Below are positions 13,704 through 23,593 of a stretch of DNA of 64,000 nt, in pieces. The DNA is taken from NCBI GenBank assembly GCA_019633425.1, contig WSUB01000089.1, positions 108,076 through 172,075 of the forward strand, read 5' to 3'. The notes beneath the pieces were generated by a model. That model was not told where the DNA came from, did not search any database, and saw only the letters and a list, made by a program, of their open reading frames with translations. The translations under genes were made by a program, and so were the position numbers. This DNA is from Tulasnella sp. 424 (lineage: Eukaryota > Basidiomycota > Agaricomycetes > Cantharellales > Tulasnellaceae). Positions within the stretch are counted from its first letter, which is position 1. Each line of letters begins with the position of its first letter.

Positions 13704-15011
13704 TTGAGCTGAGAGCCGTAATCTAATGTCGAGCCCCGTCGAATGTGTCAAATGCTGCTGTGATGGATTATGTGAATCTTGGCAACAGTCCGCAAGAGTC
13801 ACAGTCGCACTTACCCAAGATCAGAGGCAGAGGGGCGGTTCAGTCCTTTTGGAACAGGTATGTGACAGGTGGTTGTTTATCTTTGGCAGTCGACGCTTAC
13901 TACGCCGGGACCTTGAGACCGCTCTAAGGCGCCCGAGGGGGAAGGCGAAAGCGTGACTGTCTCACTCCGCTGACGTAATAATAACGCCTGTCACATCCAC
14001 ACTTTTTTCAACTTACCAGCATCGGCAGTCCTGCGATCGACGACGACGAACGGAGATCTTGCGGTAATGGGAAGGAAATCTTGCGCCGTTCGCTTCCGAT
14101 TTCACCGGTTCGTCCAAGCCGGATATGGCTTCACGTGGTCCCCTGCAACTTCCTTGGCGACGCTGCACGTTCCGCATTGAACAACCCGGTGACTGAACAC
14201 CTCGCACCAAACGAGACCACTTTGACTCTGCTATACGGCATGCCTGCCGCTTTATTGTATATCCTACTGGCCGATCCATTCCATTGGAGATTTCTTTTAA
14301 TTCAGCCATCGGGTATCCGGGCAGCCATCCGCACCACTGCATACACACGAAGACCGCACCAGTCTTAATCACCGCACGAGAAATTTTTGGGTGCCGAATC
14401 GGCCCTACTTTAGGCCTCATTTTCTCACTCGATGTGGTATTCTCGGGCCAACCGAAGGTATCCACCACGCCAGCCAGGTGGATCCACGATTGCAAAGATA
14501 TGCACTCGGGAACCATCCTCACTCGCGTACGGAGGGACCGATGTTCGTGCCGCCGGAGGCTAGTCGGGCGCTTTTATTTTACCGGACCGAAAGTGGAAGG
14601 TTGATAACGTGAAAACGATCTTCGTTCTTTGACAAACAGCCGAACTCTCATTGGCCCCCAAAGTCCCAACTCCTTTGTAGCGGCGCGAAAAGGTATTTAC
14701 CACGCAGAGCACCCGTATCAGTCGTTATCTAGGAACCAGCCCACGAGGATGTATCTGATAGTTGGAGCTAACCCCTCATCTCAGTGTCAGGCTTCGGCGA
14801 GTCTACAGGGTTGTTCGGGCTCCGTTACCAGCAGTCCAAGAAGCTCTATCTAACCCGGGAACGAACACGCATAGGAGGTGTGAACCAAGAACTTGCCCTC
14901 GATTATCACATGAGCTATACAGCCTCAAACCCCATTTTTCCCTCCTAGCAACTCGTTATCAGACTTCGGATCACCCGACTTGATCTGGCTATCGAGCCCT
15001 CCCCTGCTAGG
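13704..15011. other. Intergenic, TLC gene upstream region and metallothionein-like promoter
   Basis: About 1.3 kb between divergent genes. Open stretches occur on both strands (for example about 14013-14522 minus) but none shows family motifs, splicing logic or a start context I trust. It should contain the TLC promoter at its left end and the control region of the Cys-rich gene at its right end. Confidence 0.5.
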
Positions 15012-15020
15012 TATATAAAG
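15012..15020 (+). promoter_or_regulatory. TATA box of the second metallothionein-like gene
   Basis: TATATAAAG about 115 bp upstream of the ATG at 15131, followed by a long C/T-rich leader. Spacing to the ATG is nearly the same as for the paralogue (TATA at 11324, ATG at 11438). Confidence 0.6.
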
Positions 15021-15130
15021 GCTACCAGTCCCCAGTGGATTTCTACCTCAACCCTCACAACCCCCTCCCTTCTGCATCTCTTATTTTCTTTTCTCTTTTA
15101 CTCTTCTCCAACTTAAATCCACCTCTAGCA

Positions 15131-15380
15131 ATGGCTACTGAATGCGAGACCGTCATCAAGCAGGCTCAGCCCGGTAGCGAGCCTAAGGCCTGGTAAGTAT
15201 TCCATCCCTTACGTTACTACCTGTGGGGATGGAGATTGATGACGACTTGATCTCCCTGTAGCGGCTGGCCCTGTACGTGACTGACTCGCGGTGCGAGCGA
15301 ACCCTCTCACTAACTTGACTCGGCCTTCTTTACCCCCAGCCTGCGAATGCGAAACCGGTCCCAATGGCGAGAAGCGTTAG
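15131..15380 (+). CDS. Small Cys-rich protein, metallothionein-like, paralogue 2 (short)
   Basis: Three-exon model: 15131-15192, 15262-15272, 15340-15380 (114 nt, 37 residues). It starts M-A-T-E-C-E-T-V-I-K, close to the paralogue at 11438, and contains the matching GWPSCEC stretch. The middle exon is 11 nt, as in the paralogue; using GTACGT as donor gives this reading, whereas the next GT shifts the frame and loses the Cys motif. Only four Cys are present because a TAG follows GPNGEKR, before the part that carries five more Cys in paralogue 1. It may be a naturally short member or a truncated copy. I saw no further exon restoring a CKC end. Confidence 0.5.
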
Positions 15381-16277
15381 AGGATGCTCTTCCTGGGCGC
15401 GAGGTAAGTTCTTCCGCAGTCTACCGTCATTGCCGAACCTCACTCATGAAGTTGTGTGTTGTTCACGCATCAGCCTGGATGCTCCCTAGCGGTTTTGACG
15501 GAACGTTCATTTTATCGTCGACCGTTATTCAGGCGCACGGCAAAGAGCTTTCCATTTATTTTGTATACTCCCTCTCCCTGTATATCTATCTTGAAATACA
15601 GCCTCTCCTTGCGCTGAATGAGATCCCCCGCACCCTGGTGAACATATCGTCTTGCAGACCCAGCCTGATCGTCCCCGTCCGTATGAAGTCGATGCTCGCA
15701 GCACGGAGCCGTACCTTCAGCTGTCCTCACGCAGGACACGATGATCAAGGTTGTCGTGTCATCCATTACCGATCGTCTGAGTCTCGATTTGGGTCCTGAA
15801 TACTCAGGCAATGCTAGCTTAGTCTAGGTTATCCTGATCAAAGACCCGCATGTGCTAATACTATTTTGAATCCTCAACTCCGATAACGCGAGACGTCGTC
15901 TTATGTCTCAGCTATGGCACCGATCACAAGGAGGGGTGTGCGCCTCCATCATGTATGTACTGTCTTCGACGAGTGCGACAAGACATGAGGATAGTTAAAC
16001 AGCCCAACAAGAGACTGATGAGGTGCCCTAACCGGAAGTAATATATCTCTCTCAGCGACATATATACCCAAAACGCACTAGCTTCATCTGCTAAGTGCAT
16101 CGAAGCTCAAGCCACTGTTTGTTTTGCATAGTCTAAGGCTCACGTTCTCACGCTTCTCACCACCACCTCTGCCAAAAAGAATCCGCGAACCTCCGACCCA
16201 CACAAAAAGAGTAAGCAACCGCTATTCCAGTTGTACAAAACAAAATCTTACTGAGGTTTGTATAACAGGACCGCATA
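15381..16277. other. Intergenic, no gene seen
   Basis: Region after the second Cys-rich gene and before the thioredoxin gene. An open frame at 15347-15799 plus overlaps the Cys-rich gene in another frame and shows no family motif. The last 150 bases are the thioredoxin leader. Confidence 0.45.
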
Positions 16278-16886
16278 ATGTTCCGTCAAATTGTCCGTTC
16301 TCCATTCGTTGCCTCAGCTACTCGTTCGGCAAATGTGTCTCGAAGGGCGTTCCACGCATCCCGTTTCGCCAAGGAGCACTACCTAGACGCTACTCCAGAG
16401 GTCTTTGAGAAGCAAGTCCTCAACGCTTCGGACCCGAACAAGCTTGTCCTCGTCGACTTTTACGCCGAGTAAGCATATGCCAGCTCCGCCCCCCCCCCCC
16501 CCATTGTGTAGTTGCTGACACACAAATCGCTCCAGCTGGTGCGGTCCATGCAAGACCCTCACACCTTTACTCAAACGGATGACTTCAGACGTGTCTGAGA
16601 CCGACGGCAAGAAGGTCGACCTTGTGACCGTCGACACGGACACCCAGGCAGAATTGGCCCAAAAATATGACGTGCGTGTTATTATTATCAACCCAGCTTA
16701 AAATGTTTTTGCCGTTTTCCTGATCTGAACTATTCTTGCCTCTTGGCGAATGCTTAGATTCGCGCACTGCCTACCGTGACGGCGTTCAAGGGAGGCAAGC
16801 CACTGGGCCACTTCGTTGGTGCCATCCCACCACCTGAGCTCAGCAAGGCATTGAAGACATGGGTTGCGGCAGCCCCTCCTTCGTAA
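16278..16886 (+). CDS. Mitochondrial-type thioredoxin
   Basis: Exons 16278-16468, 16536-16671, 16758-16886; 456 nt, 151 residues. The first 30 or so residues are rich in Arg, Ser and Ala without acids (M-F-R-Q-I-V-R-S...), a likely mitochondrial presequence. The fold follows with VLVDFYADWCGPCK (redox Cys at residues 66 and 69), an acidic buried-residue region VDLVTVDTD, and the cis-Pro motif RALPTV. The product reduces protein disulfides in the mitochondrial matrix. Intron 1 contains a run of about 15 C (16488-16502). Start chosen at the first ATG after an in-frame stop-containing leader. No operon logic applies; the next gene downstream is convergent. Confidence 0.93.
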
Positions 16887-17375
16887 TTCACCGCTTAAAC
16901 AGACCAGCCATCGTCATCATCGAGTAATGCCCACAGATCTAGAGGAATGTAATCGCCTAGTGATTTGCTGATAGAGACGCGCCGTGGCCCGTGGATTACA
17001 TGTATGGGGGAAAACCGAGCTATATGTCAAAAAAAAGGACTGACCAGCATTTGCGAGAGAGAGGGAGAAAGGAAAGAAGACAACCGCAAAAGAGAGGGCA
17101 CAGAGAGAAAGGAAGAAAAAAAAGTGCAATAGAATAGATACGGGAAAAAAGCAGAGCAAACGCAAAAAAGGGGTGGGGGGACTTCAATCGCGGAAGAACG
17201 GGAGGAGGGGACGAAACTGAGTTGTCGGTGAACGGATACGGACGGCTTGCAAAAACTCCGACGAAAGACGCCCATTGTCGGGACCGCGACGGCGGAGGAG
17301 TGACCTGATGACCGCCCATCGGAAGGTGCAAAGTTGGACACCGCGCGGTTTGTTGATAGTGGCTGGTGTCACCGC
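16887..17375. other. Convergent 3' region with a purine-rich tract
   Basis: Between the 3' ends of the thioredoxin and G-gamma genes. About 17035-17215 is almost pure A/G on the plus strand (pyrimidine on the minus strand). No gene is seen; several open frames across it are compositional. Confidence 0.5.
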
Positions 17376-17936
17376 TCAAGCGATTACGCAGTTGCATCCC
17401 TGCGCTGGTGGTGCATATGGGTCTTCGTTCTTGCCTAGAGGTCCCCAGACCGAAGGTACCTGCAAGGGAAAGAAAAGGAAGTCAGGACTGAATTGTTGTT
17501 GTTGCTCGGCGAAACTGCAAAGTAGTGCGTGCCATGGCATATGGCCCAGAACGCGCATCTCGTCGTCAAAGTGCAAAGCACGAATGAACGATGCCATGCT
17601 GTGCCACGCCATGCCGGCACTCCCTGCAGTCTCGATTGAAATACGCACCAGGTGGTCTTTTGTTGTCTTGCAGTATCGAATCAAGCTAATGTGGTTAGGG
17701 CACCGCGACAGACACCAAATGATCGTGAGTTCGTCTGATTCGCAAGAACAGCAGGACGTGGAAGGGGACGGGGTGACTGGACGGGGGTTGGGTGTTTGGA
17801 TGAAAATGGCTGACCTGGCGCTGGCTTCGCTGACACGAATACGAGGACGAGCGAGGTCGTCCCTGAGCCGTTGGTTGTGCTCTGTGAGACGACGAAGCTT
17901 GAGCTCAGACATAGACTGCTTGTGTGGTCGGTTCAT
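17376..17936 (-). CDS. Heterotrimeric G protein gamma subunit (Ste18/Gpg1-type)
   Basis: Minus-strand exons 17936-17815, 17685-17649, 17459-17376; 243 nt, 80 residues. The N-terminus RPHKQSMSELKLRRLTEHN and the following segment form the GGL helix that pairs with the beta subunit. The second exon encodes SLIRYCKTTKDHL, and the third the conserved VPSVWGP. The protein ends CVIA, a CaaX box for farnesylation, with an extra Cys two residues upstream that may be palmitoylated. Gamma subunits act with beta in pheromone and nutrient signalling at the plasma membrane. All three exons happen to lie in one open frame with their introns, but only the spliced form gives the compact family length. The upstream region is shared with a divergent gene. 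Confidence 0.92.
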   Translation of the reverse strand: MNRPHKQSMSELKLRRLTEHNQRLRDDLARPRIRVSEASARSAIFIQTPNPRPVTPSPSTSCCSCESDELTIIWCLSRCPNHISLIRYCKTTKDHLVRISIETAGSAGMAWHSMASFIRALHFDDEMRVLGHMPWHALLCSFAEQQQQFSPDFLFFPLQVPSVWGPLGKNEDPYAPPAQGCNCVIA

Positions 17937-18379
17937 GATGAAAAGTCGGTAGGTGGCGAAGTGGGTTGTGCTAGGCGACGCTGGAGGGGTGATAAGGAAG
18001 GAAAGAGGTTGTTGACAGCTACGCAAAACGGACGAGGTTGACGGGGGGAAGGAGAGAGAAAAAAAAACAACCAGGGTAAAAAGGGAGTGTTTTTTCGTCA
18101 GCTTTTTTCGGTTTCCACTGGGTTCTGATGACTTGAGAACGTACGAAAAGGTAGGCGAAAGGTCGTGAAAGAGGCGACTTGGAGGAAGGCGGAGAGGGGA
18201 GGGATGGGAGTAAGAGGGGAGAGGTGCCAGTCGAAGTGAGAACGATTTGGCGGACGGGCGGTGAGACAGGACCGAGAGACCCCAGCCCGCGCGAAGTTGA
18301 TGGGATTTCCCTTAAAGCCTTCTCCTGCCTCCCCTTTCTACCAAACTTCTCACTATTACATACAACTCTAAAAATTCTA
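17937..18379. promoter_or_regulatory. Divergent promoter region, G-gamma / coiled-coil gene
   Basis: A 443-bp space between two head-to-head starts. It contains A/G-rich and C/T-rich tracts but no TATA box I would call. Confidence 0.5.
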
Positions 18380-19888
18380 ATGGCTGTATACAACTCTCCC
18401 ATTATTTCAAATAAAGCAAAGCCTCGCATCAAAGGTATGTCCCTCCCCCCTTTCACCTCTCCTTCCCATTGTACACTCTACAGGACGTCCTTTTCGCCAC
18501 ACACCTAGGCAAAGCGGTGGCAACAACTCGGATCGGCACATCGTCGAATCCGAATCATTCAAAGACGGCAATCAGGTCGCCCATCGACACCACCCTGGCA
18601 AGAAGCAAATACCGAGTAGCGGCACGACGCGTTTTCAATTCGGAAGTACCTCCTTCGACCACTACTACGACTGCTTCCGAACGCGTCTTCCTCGCCCGTT
18701 CACGCGTTGATAATGGCGATGAAGACGACGAAATGAACGCCTCCTCGGGTGATGACGACGATGACATGGACGAAGATTGGACGGAAGGGAAAACGCTCGT
18801 TGATAACTTGAAGCACTTTGGAATCGAGTGCGTTGGGGTTTCCGTTCCTGGGGGGGTCGTGTCGCGCGTCGCAACCCGGATTCTTAGTCTTCTTTCCGCT
18901 TTAGCAACAGCGACGATGCGCTAGAAGAGTTACTCGCTTGCGCTGACGAACTTCAGGGTTAGCCAGCTTCGCGTTCTCAAGTTATTATTGGTGCTGACGA
19001 CTCGATGGATTCCCATTCTCAGGCCCCATGTCGGCAAAGTCGAAAGAGTTGCAACAGGACCTGATCGACACGCTCGTTCCGGCCATGGATCATATCAGGA
19101 TTGTCCACGGGTTGTTAGAAAATACTGTCGAGAGCAAGTATACGTGAGTTCGGTCGTTGGCTTCTGCGTTCCCTTTACTGAAGGTCTATTCTAGCGAAGC
19201 CGTTCTAGATATCGACAAGGCTGCAGATGAGTATCAAGAAAAGGCCGTTCAATGCAGGGCTGAGCTGGTCAAGATGCTCGAAGAATCAAAGGTGAGTACG
19301 CTTTGGAGTCCATCAAAGCCTAATGGGGTGGCAGTACCACCTTTTTGGATCCCTTGCACGCGAAAACACCCTGAACCGCGTGCCCCGCTAAGCGAGTCCC
19401 ACCTTGGCCTTTGCATCTGGCTAACTTCCCTTTGCACCTTCATACGACGATACTCTGGCCAACAAACTCTATCTCTCGAACGTACTACTCTCTATTTTAC
19501 TTTTTTGCGCGCATCTTCTTGCGACCGTTTCTTGCGCTGCACCTTTCCGGGATCTCGCTACTCAGAAGGTCGTCGGGCGACAGTTCACCATTTTACAGAA
19601 CGAATACGCCAATCGCTCGAAACTCTATGATGATTTCTTAGCCAAGGTGAAAGACATAGGTAAAGTCCACACTTCCTCCCTTGGTTTCATCCGCTTACCT
19701 TTTCCTCACCGGATGTCTCCGTAGGCGCAGCTACGCTCCAGACGCTCGACGAACAAGCTAAAGAAGACGTGGAACATCTCAAGACTGAACTGGAAAAGAA
19801 GAGTAAGGTCTTTGCCAAGATAGATAAGGGCGGCAAATCGCAGGATATGCTGTTGAAGAGTCTCATGGGCGGGAGCGGCAGAAAGTGA
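18380..19888 (+). CDS. Coiled-coil protein of unknown function
   Basis: Seven-exon model: 18380-18434, 18509-18827, 18905-18957, 19023-19143, 19195-19291, 19566-19659, 19725-19888; 903 nt, 300 residues. The N-terminal third is basic and Ser/Thr-rich, followed by a strongly acidic run (GDDDDDMDEDW) at about residues 98-112. The rest is predicted helical with heptad-like spacing and many Glu, Lys and Leu (for example ELVKMLEESK, KLYDDFLAKVKD, EDVEHLKTELEKK), ending in a basic GGSGRK tail. No signal peptide or membrane segment. I do not recognise the family; a structural subunit of a nuclear complex such as a kinetochore part would fit the shape, but that is only a guess. The acceptor of exon 2 (after CCTAG at 18508) is the one that keeps the long acidic frame. 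Confidence 0.65.
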
Positions 19889-20627
19889 TCTCCGGCGCTC
19901 TATTCGCTCCCCGATTCTCCCCCGGGTTTTGAGCGGCTACTAGCTTGAGATGCGGTCCCGGTGATAGATGCGATAGCGGATCTGCACAATCGAAAACCTT
20001 TTACCCCCGGACTCTCGTCGTCCGCAGCAGCATAGCTTGTGACCTTTTTGCAAATTATTTCGCTTGGATGTTACATAGTTGCCTGTTGTGAGGTCAACCG
20101 GCCGCAAAGTACTACTTTTAGAAGATCCGCAGACCATAATCCACCGACTCTTTGACCAATCACCGTGGGTTCCGAAGCGCGTAAATTGTACAAGACGGTC
20201 GATTGTTGCTGTCTTGGTCGCTGGCAAGGAAGTGTCGCTCTTCGGTTTCTTGGCTGCCAGGTTGTCGGCATGGCAACCCTGACCCTGGGAATCCCATTGA
20301 CACCTAAATAGACCACAGAGGCCAGCGCAGCAATTGATTCTTCACCCCCTCTCTCTCCGACCGCCTCACCCTCTCTTTCCACCTCTTTTCCTGCCTGCTT
20401 GATCGCAGTTTTTTTCTTGAGGCCGGGTAGGTCTTTTGCACGAATTGAGCTAAGAGAGTTAGCCGTGTCGCTGACGAGGTACCTATCGTAGCCTCAAAAG
20501 CATTCATTTCATTAGTACAATAAAAGAGCCCAATCTTTTCTTTGCTTCAAGCCCTTCGAAAAAAAAAAAACCACCTCTTCTTTCTTCCAATCTTCAAAGA
20601 ACCGTACCTTTTTTTAACCCGGAAAAA
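19889..20627. other. Intergenic, no gene seen
   Basis: Terminator of the coiled-coil gene and promoter of the cupredoxin gene. The final 120 bases before 20628 are C/T-rich with a poly-A run, a typical leader. Open frames on the minus strand are antisense to nothing recognisable. Confidence 0.5.
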
Positions 20628-21543
20628 ATGTTCTTCTCCAAGTTCGCCACCGCCGTTGCCGCCCTCGTCGCCGTCCCCGCCGTCCTTGCCCAGACGACCC
20701 ACAATGTTGTCGTTGGTGCTACTGGCTTGACTTTCTCGCCGAACCAGGTTACTGCTGCCGTTGGAGATATCGTCACCTTTGAATTGTAAGGATCGCACAT
20801 CGCCGGCGGGACCTGCTGGCTAACCGATGCGGACCTTTCCTTAGCCATCCCAAGAACCACACCCTCACACAGAGCACCTTTGCCAGCCCTTGTGCCGCTA
20901 TGGCTGGCGGTGTTGATTCGGGATTGTGAGTGCTTGCAGAGATCCACCCGGGTTGCAGAAGTTCTCATCGCCTCTTCTCCCCTGTTTATAGCATGCCTGT
21001 GGCTGCCACCGCTACCACCTTCCCCGTCTTCAGCTTCAAGATCAATGAAGTGACCCCACTGTGGTTCTACTGTGCTCAGGCAAAGTGAGTGGCGAGAGTC
21101 TTGCGAGGTCGAGGGACGACCTTTCTAACCGAGTCTATCTATCATTCTCCAGCCACTGCACAAGCGGAATGGTGATGGCCATCAACGTCAACACGACCAG
21201 CCCCAACACCTTTGACGCTTTCTTGGTACGTTGTGCAAGTGTCATAGTGTCCGCAACGCGGAGTGCTTACTCTTCTGCTCTCACAATATAGGCCAAGGCT
21301 ACTGGTGGTGCCTCCAGCGCCGCTGTTACTGCATCTGGTTCCTCTATTCCGACAACCGCTACTGGCGCTGCAGGTGCTAGCGTCACCTCTGTCGCTGCCG
21401 CTGCCACTTCCGGAACCACCGCCAACGGTGCTACCGGTGCAACTGGTGCAGCAGCTGGCAACGGTGCTGGCCGTCTCGCCACCGCCAGCGTCGCTTCATT
21501 CGCCCTCACTGCTGTTGGTGTCATCGCCGGATTGGCGTTGTAA
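20628..21543 (+). CDS. Secreted cupredoxin-domain protein with GPI-type tail
   Basis: Exons 20628-20785, 20845-20925, 20992-21084, 21153-21225, 21292-21543; 657 nt, 218 residues. A signal peptide (M-F-F-S-K-F...AVLA, cut near residue 21) is followed by a plastocyanin-like domain: TFSPNQVTAAVGD, then HPKNHTL and WFYCAQANHCTSGM, which supply the His, Cys, His and Met set of a type-1 copper site. After about residue 135 comes a Ser/Thr/Ala/Gly-rich linker and a hydrophobic C-terminus, the layout of a GPI-anchored wall or membrane protein. Such proteins are common in mushrooms; their substrate is unknown. Good confidence in the family, less in copper occupancy. Confidence 0.92.
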
Positions 21544-21924
21544 GGGGATTTTCGGTGTTTTGATGACGGTTCTTTTTGTATTCTGGAGGAGGATGCTTTT
21601 TTTTTTTCACATTTGTTCATGCTTGATGCATTTGGGCACTCTTTTTTTGTATTACCTAGTCTTTTGCTTCTGTTTAATCGAACTCGCAGGAAAGAGTTTA
21701 CCGTTTTTTAAGATGTCCAAGTGTGCAGTTGGCTGGCCTTGGCTTGGTTTCACGGTGCCGCCTGGCGCGTCGGCGGCGTTCTGACATAAGCGTTCTGATT
21801 TGGACCTGCATCTCGCACCGTCATTGCCCCTTCAGCGTCCTTGCGCCTCGTGCTAATCCCCTACAGCCTCTCTATAGCAGACTCCAGGCTTGAACCCTTG
21901 TGAACCACAACCACAACTAGAACC
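21544..21924. other. Intergenic, no gene seen
   Basis: T-rich 3' region of the cupredoxin gene followed by the 5-phosphatase promoter. Confidence 0.5.
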
Positions 21925-23367
21925 ATGGCAGAACCAACGCGAGCTACTCGGTCTACTCGAGTGCAAATTGCGACGTACAACACTAATCTCCAAGGTGAGT
22001 ACCGTCCGGGTAACAGATGTGTCCTTTGGCAAACATCGAAGCTAATACTTCACTCAAGGCAATGCCGGCCTCCCACAAGACCTAGTCGACTGGCTCACCC
22101 CAACTCTACGAACCGCATCAACTGTCGACCCGCCAGACATCGTCGCCGTCGGCTTCCAGGAGCTCTTGCCTCTCCATCTCGCATTCACAGGCCAATCTCG
22201 CCACGTTGTCGACTCCCGAAACCAACTTATCCTCAAAGAAGTACAAGCGCATGGCGAGGGGGACTACACGCTCGTTGCGCGCAGCGTCAACGTTGGTGTG
22301 GCTTTGCTGGTGTATGCGAGAGATGAAGGGATAGGGCGAAGGATTACGGACGTACAAACTTCTTGGACGGGATGTGGACCACTTTGGATGGGGAATAAAG
22401 GAGCTGTTGCTGTGAGGTTCCGTGTTAAGGCGAAAGAGGAGGGTGAAGCGGATGAGGTCTTTACGTGAGTGGGGACGAGCTGCTTTTGACTGATACACCT
22501 TGCTGATACTGCTCTTGTGCATCCAGCTTTGTTTCCGTTCACCTTACTGCTCACAGCCATAATTTGGCTCAGCGCCTACACGACTACATCCATATCGTCC
22601 GCACATTACTGTTCCCTTCCTTCGCTTCAAAGGCCTCGCCCGGCCCCGATACGATTTACGACTCTACGCATCTTTTCTTCTTTGGTGACCTCAACTTCCG
22701 GCTCATCCAGAAAGCAGGCTTATCGTATTCTGACATTCAAGAGAAAGCGAATTCCCCAGAGGGCCGGCGGGAGCTAGCTCGACTGGACGAGCTGTCGACT
22801 GAAATGCAGAATGGGACTGTCTGCAATGGCCTGCACGAAGGAGACTTTTCCTCTTTCAAACCAACATATAAGTACCTGCTCAATAGTGAGACAGAGTACA
22901 GGTAAGGCCTCGAGTCTTTCCGAGTCTTCCTAAAGCAATGAGCTGACTCTCGTCGTTTCGTGGTGCTCTCTAGTCCCAAACGTGCGCCAGCCTGGACAGA
23001 CCGTATTCTCTTCTCCACTGCCTCCGACTCCCCTACGGCCACCACTTCGAACATCAAACCTGTCATCTATACCTCTGTCCCGTCATATACCACTTCCGAC
23101 CATAAACCCGTCGTCGCTATCCTTGACGTCCCTTCGCCATTACCAGTTTCCGAATGCGCTTTCCCAGTCCTCGCTGCTCCGCCATCATACTTGCAACCTG
23201 CCACCCTACCAAATATTTCAAGGTACACGGGTAAAGTGTGCGCTTGGATGATAGGCTGGGTTTGGTGCGTCTTTAGATTTATTGGGATGGGTCGAGCTGG
23301 AGTTGGGATTGGCAATGTCATCATTGGCGTTAGTGCTTGGACGTGGTGGAGGAAAGCACCTGCGTAA
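21925..23367 (+). CDS. Inositol polyphosphate 5-phosphatase, tail-anchored
   Basis: Exons 21925-21994, 22059-22464, 22527-22901, 22974-23367; 1245 nt, 414 residues. It removes the 5-phosphate of phosphoinositides. The IPPc catalytic signatures are present in order: TYNTNLQGN near the start, [48 protein letters not shown] and TSDHKPV. After the catalytic domain the last 50 residues contain two short hydrophobic stretches ([14 protein letters not shown] and [16 protein letters not shown]), suggesting a membrane tail, probably ER. No Sac1 or C2 domain is present, so it is the short single-domain type. The exon joins restore motifs without ambiguity. The neighbouring IPT gene starts only 226 bp downstream on the same strand. 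Confidence 0.93.
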
Positions 23368-23593
23368 AATACGTAGCAATAGTCGTACTATTTGTTTCTT
23401 TATTGTATTCCGCTCAGTGTACTGTCTACGGACGTTTGGATTGACGCTCGCAGTTTGGAACGCTTATCTCCGGAACGGACTTGGTCCCTCTTTTTCGTTT
23501 CGAATCAACTGTTCCGCCTCCTTTCGATGGCGGATGCTGCAACAACTCGCATCCCATTACCACCTTCTACTTCGACCATCGGTCAGAACAGTT

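Noticed and set aside
14013..14522. 169-codon minus-strand open frame between the TLC and Cys-rich genes
   Set aside because: No family motif, no start context, and amino-acid composition typical of random G/C-rich frames.
17035..17215. Purine-rich tract as a possible regulatory RNA
   Set aside because: Low-complexity sequence between two convergent 3' ends, with no structure or conservation visible.
17376..18026. 216-codon unspliced version of the G-gamma gene
   Set aside because: Introns happen to be open in this frame, but both carry good donors and acceptors and their removal gives the normal 80-residue protein.
21263..21784. 173-codon plus-strand frame rich in Leu and Pro
   Set aside because: It is the shifted frame of the Ala/Thr/Ser-rich tail of the cupredoxin gene.
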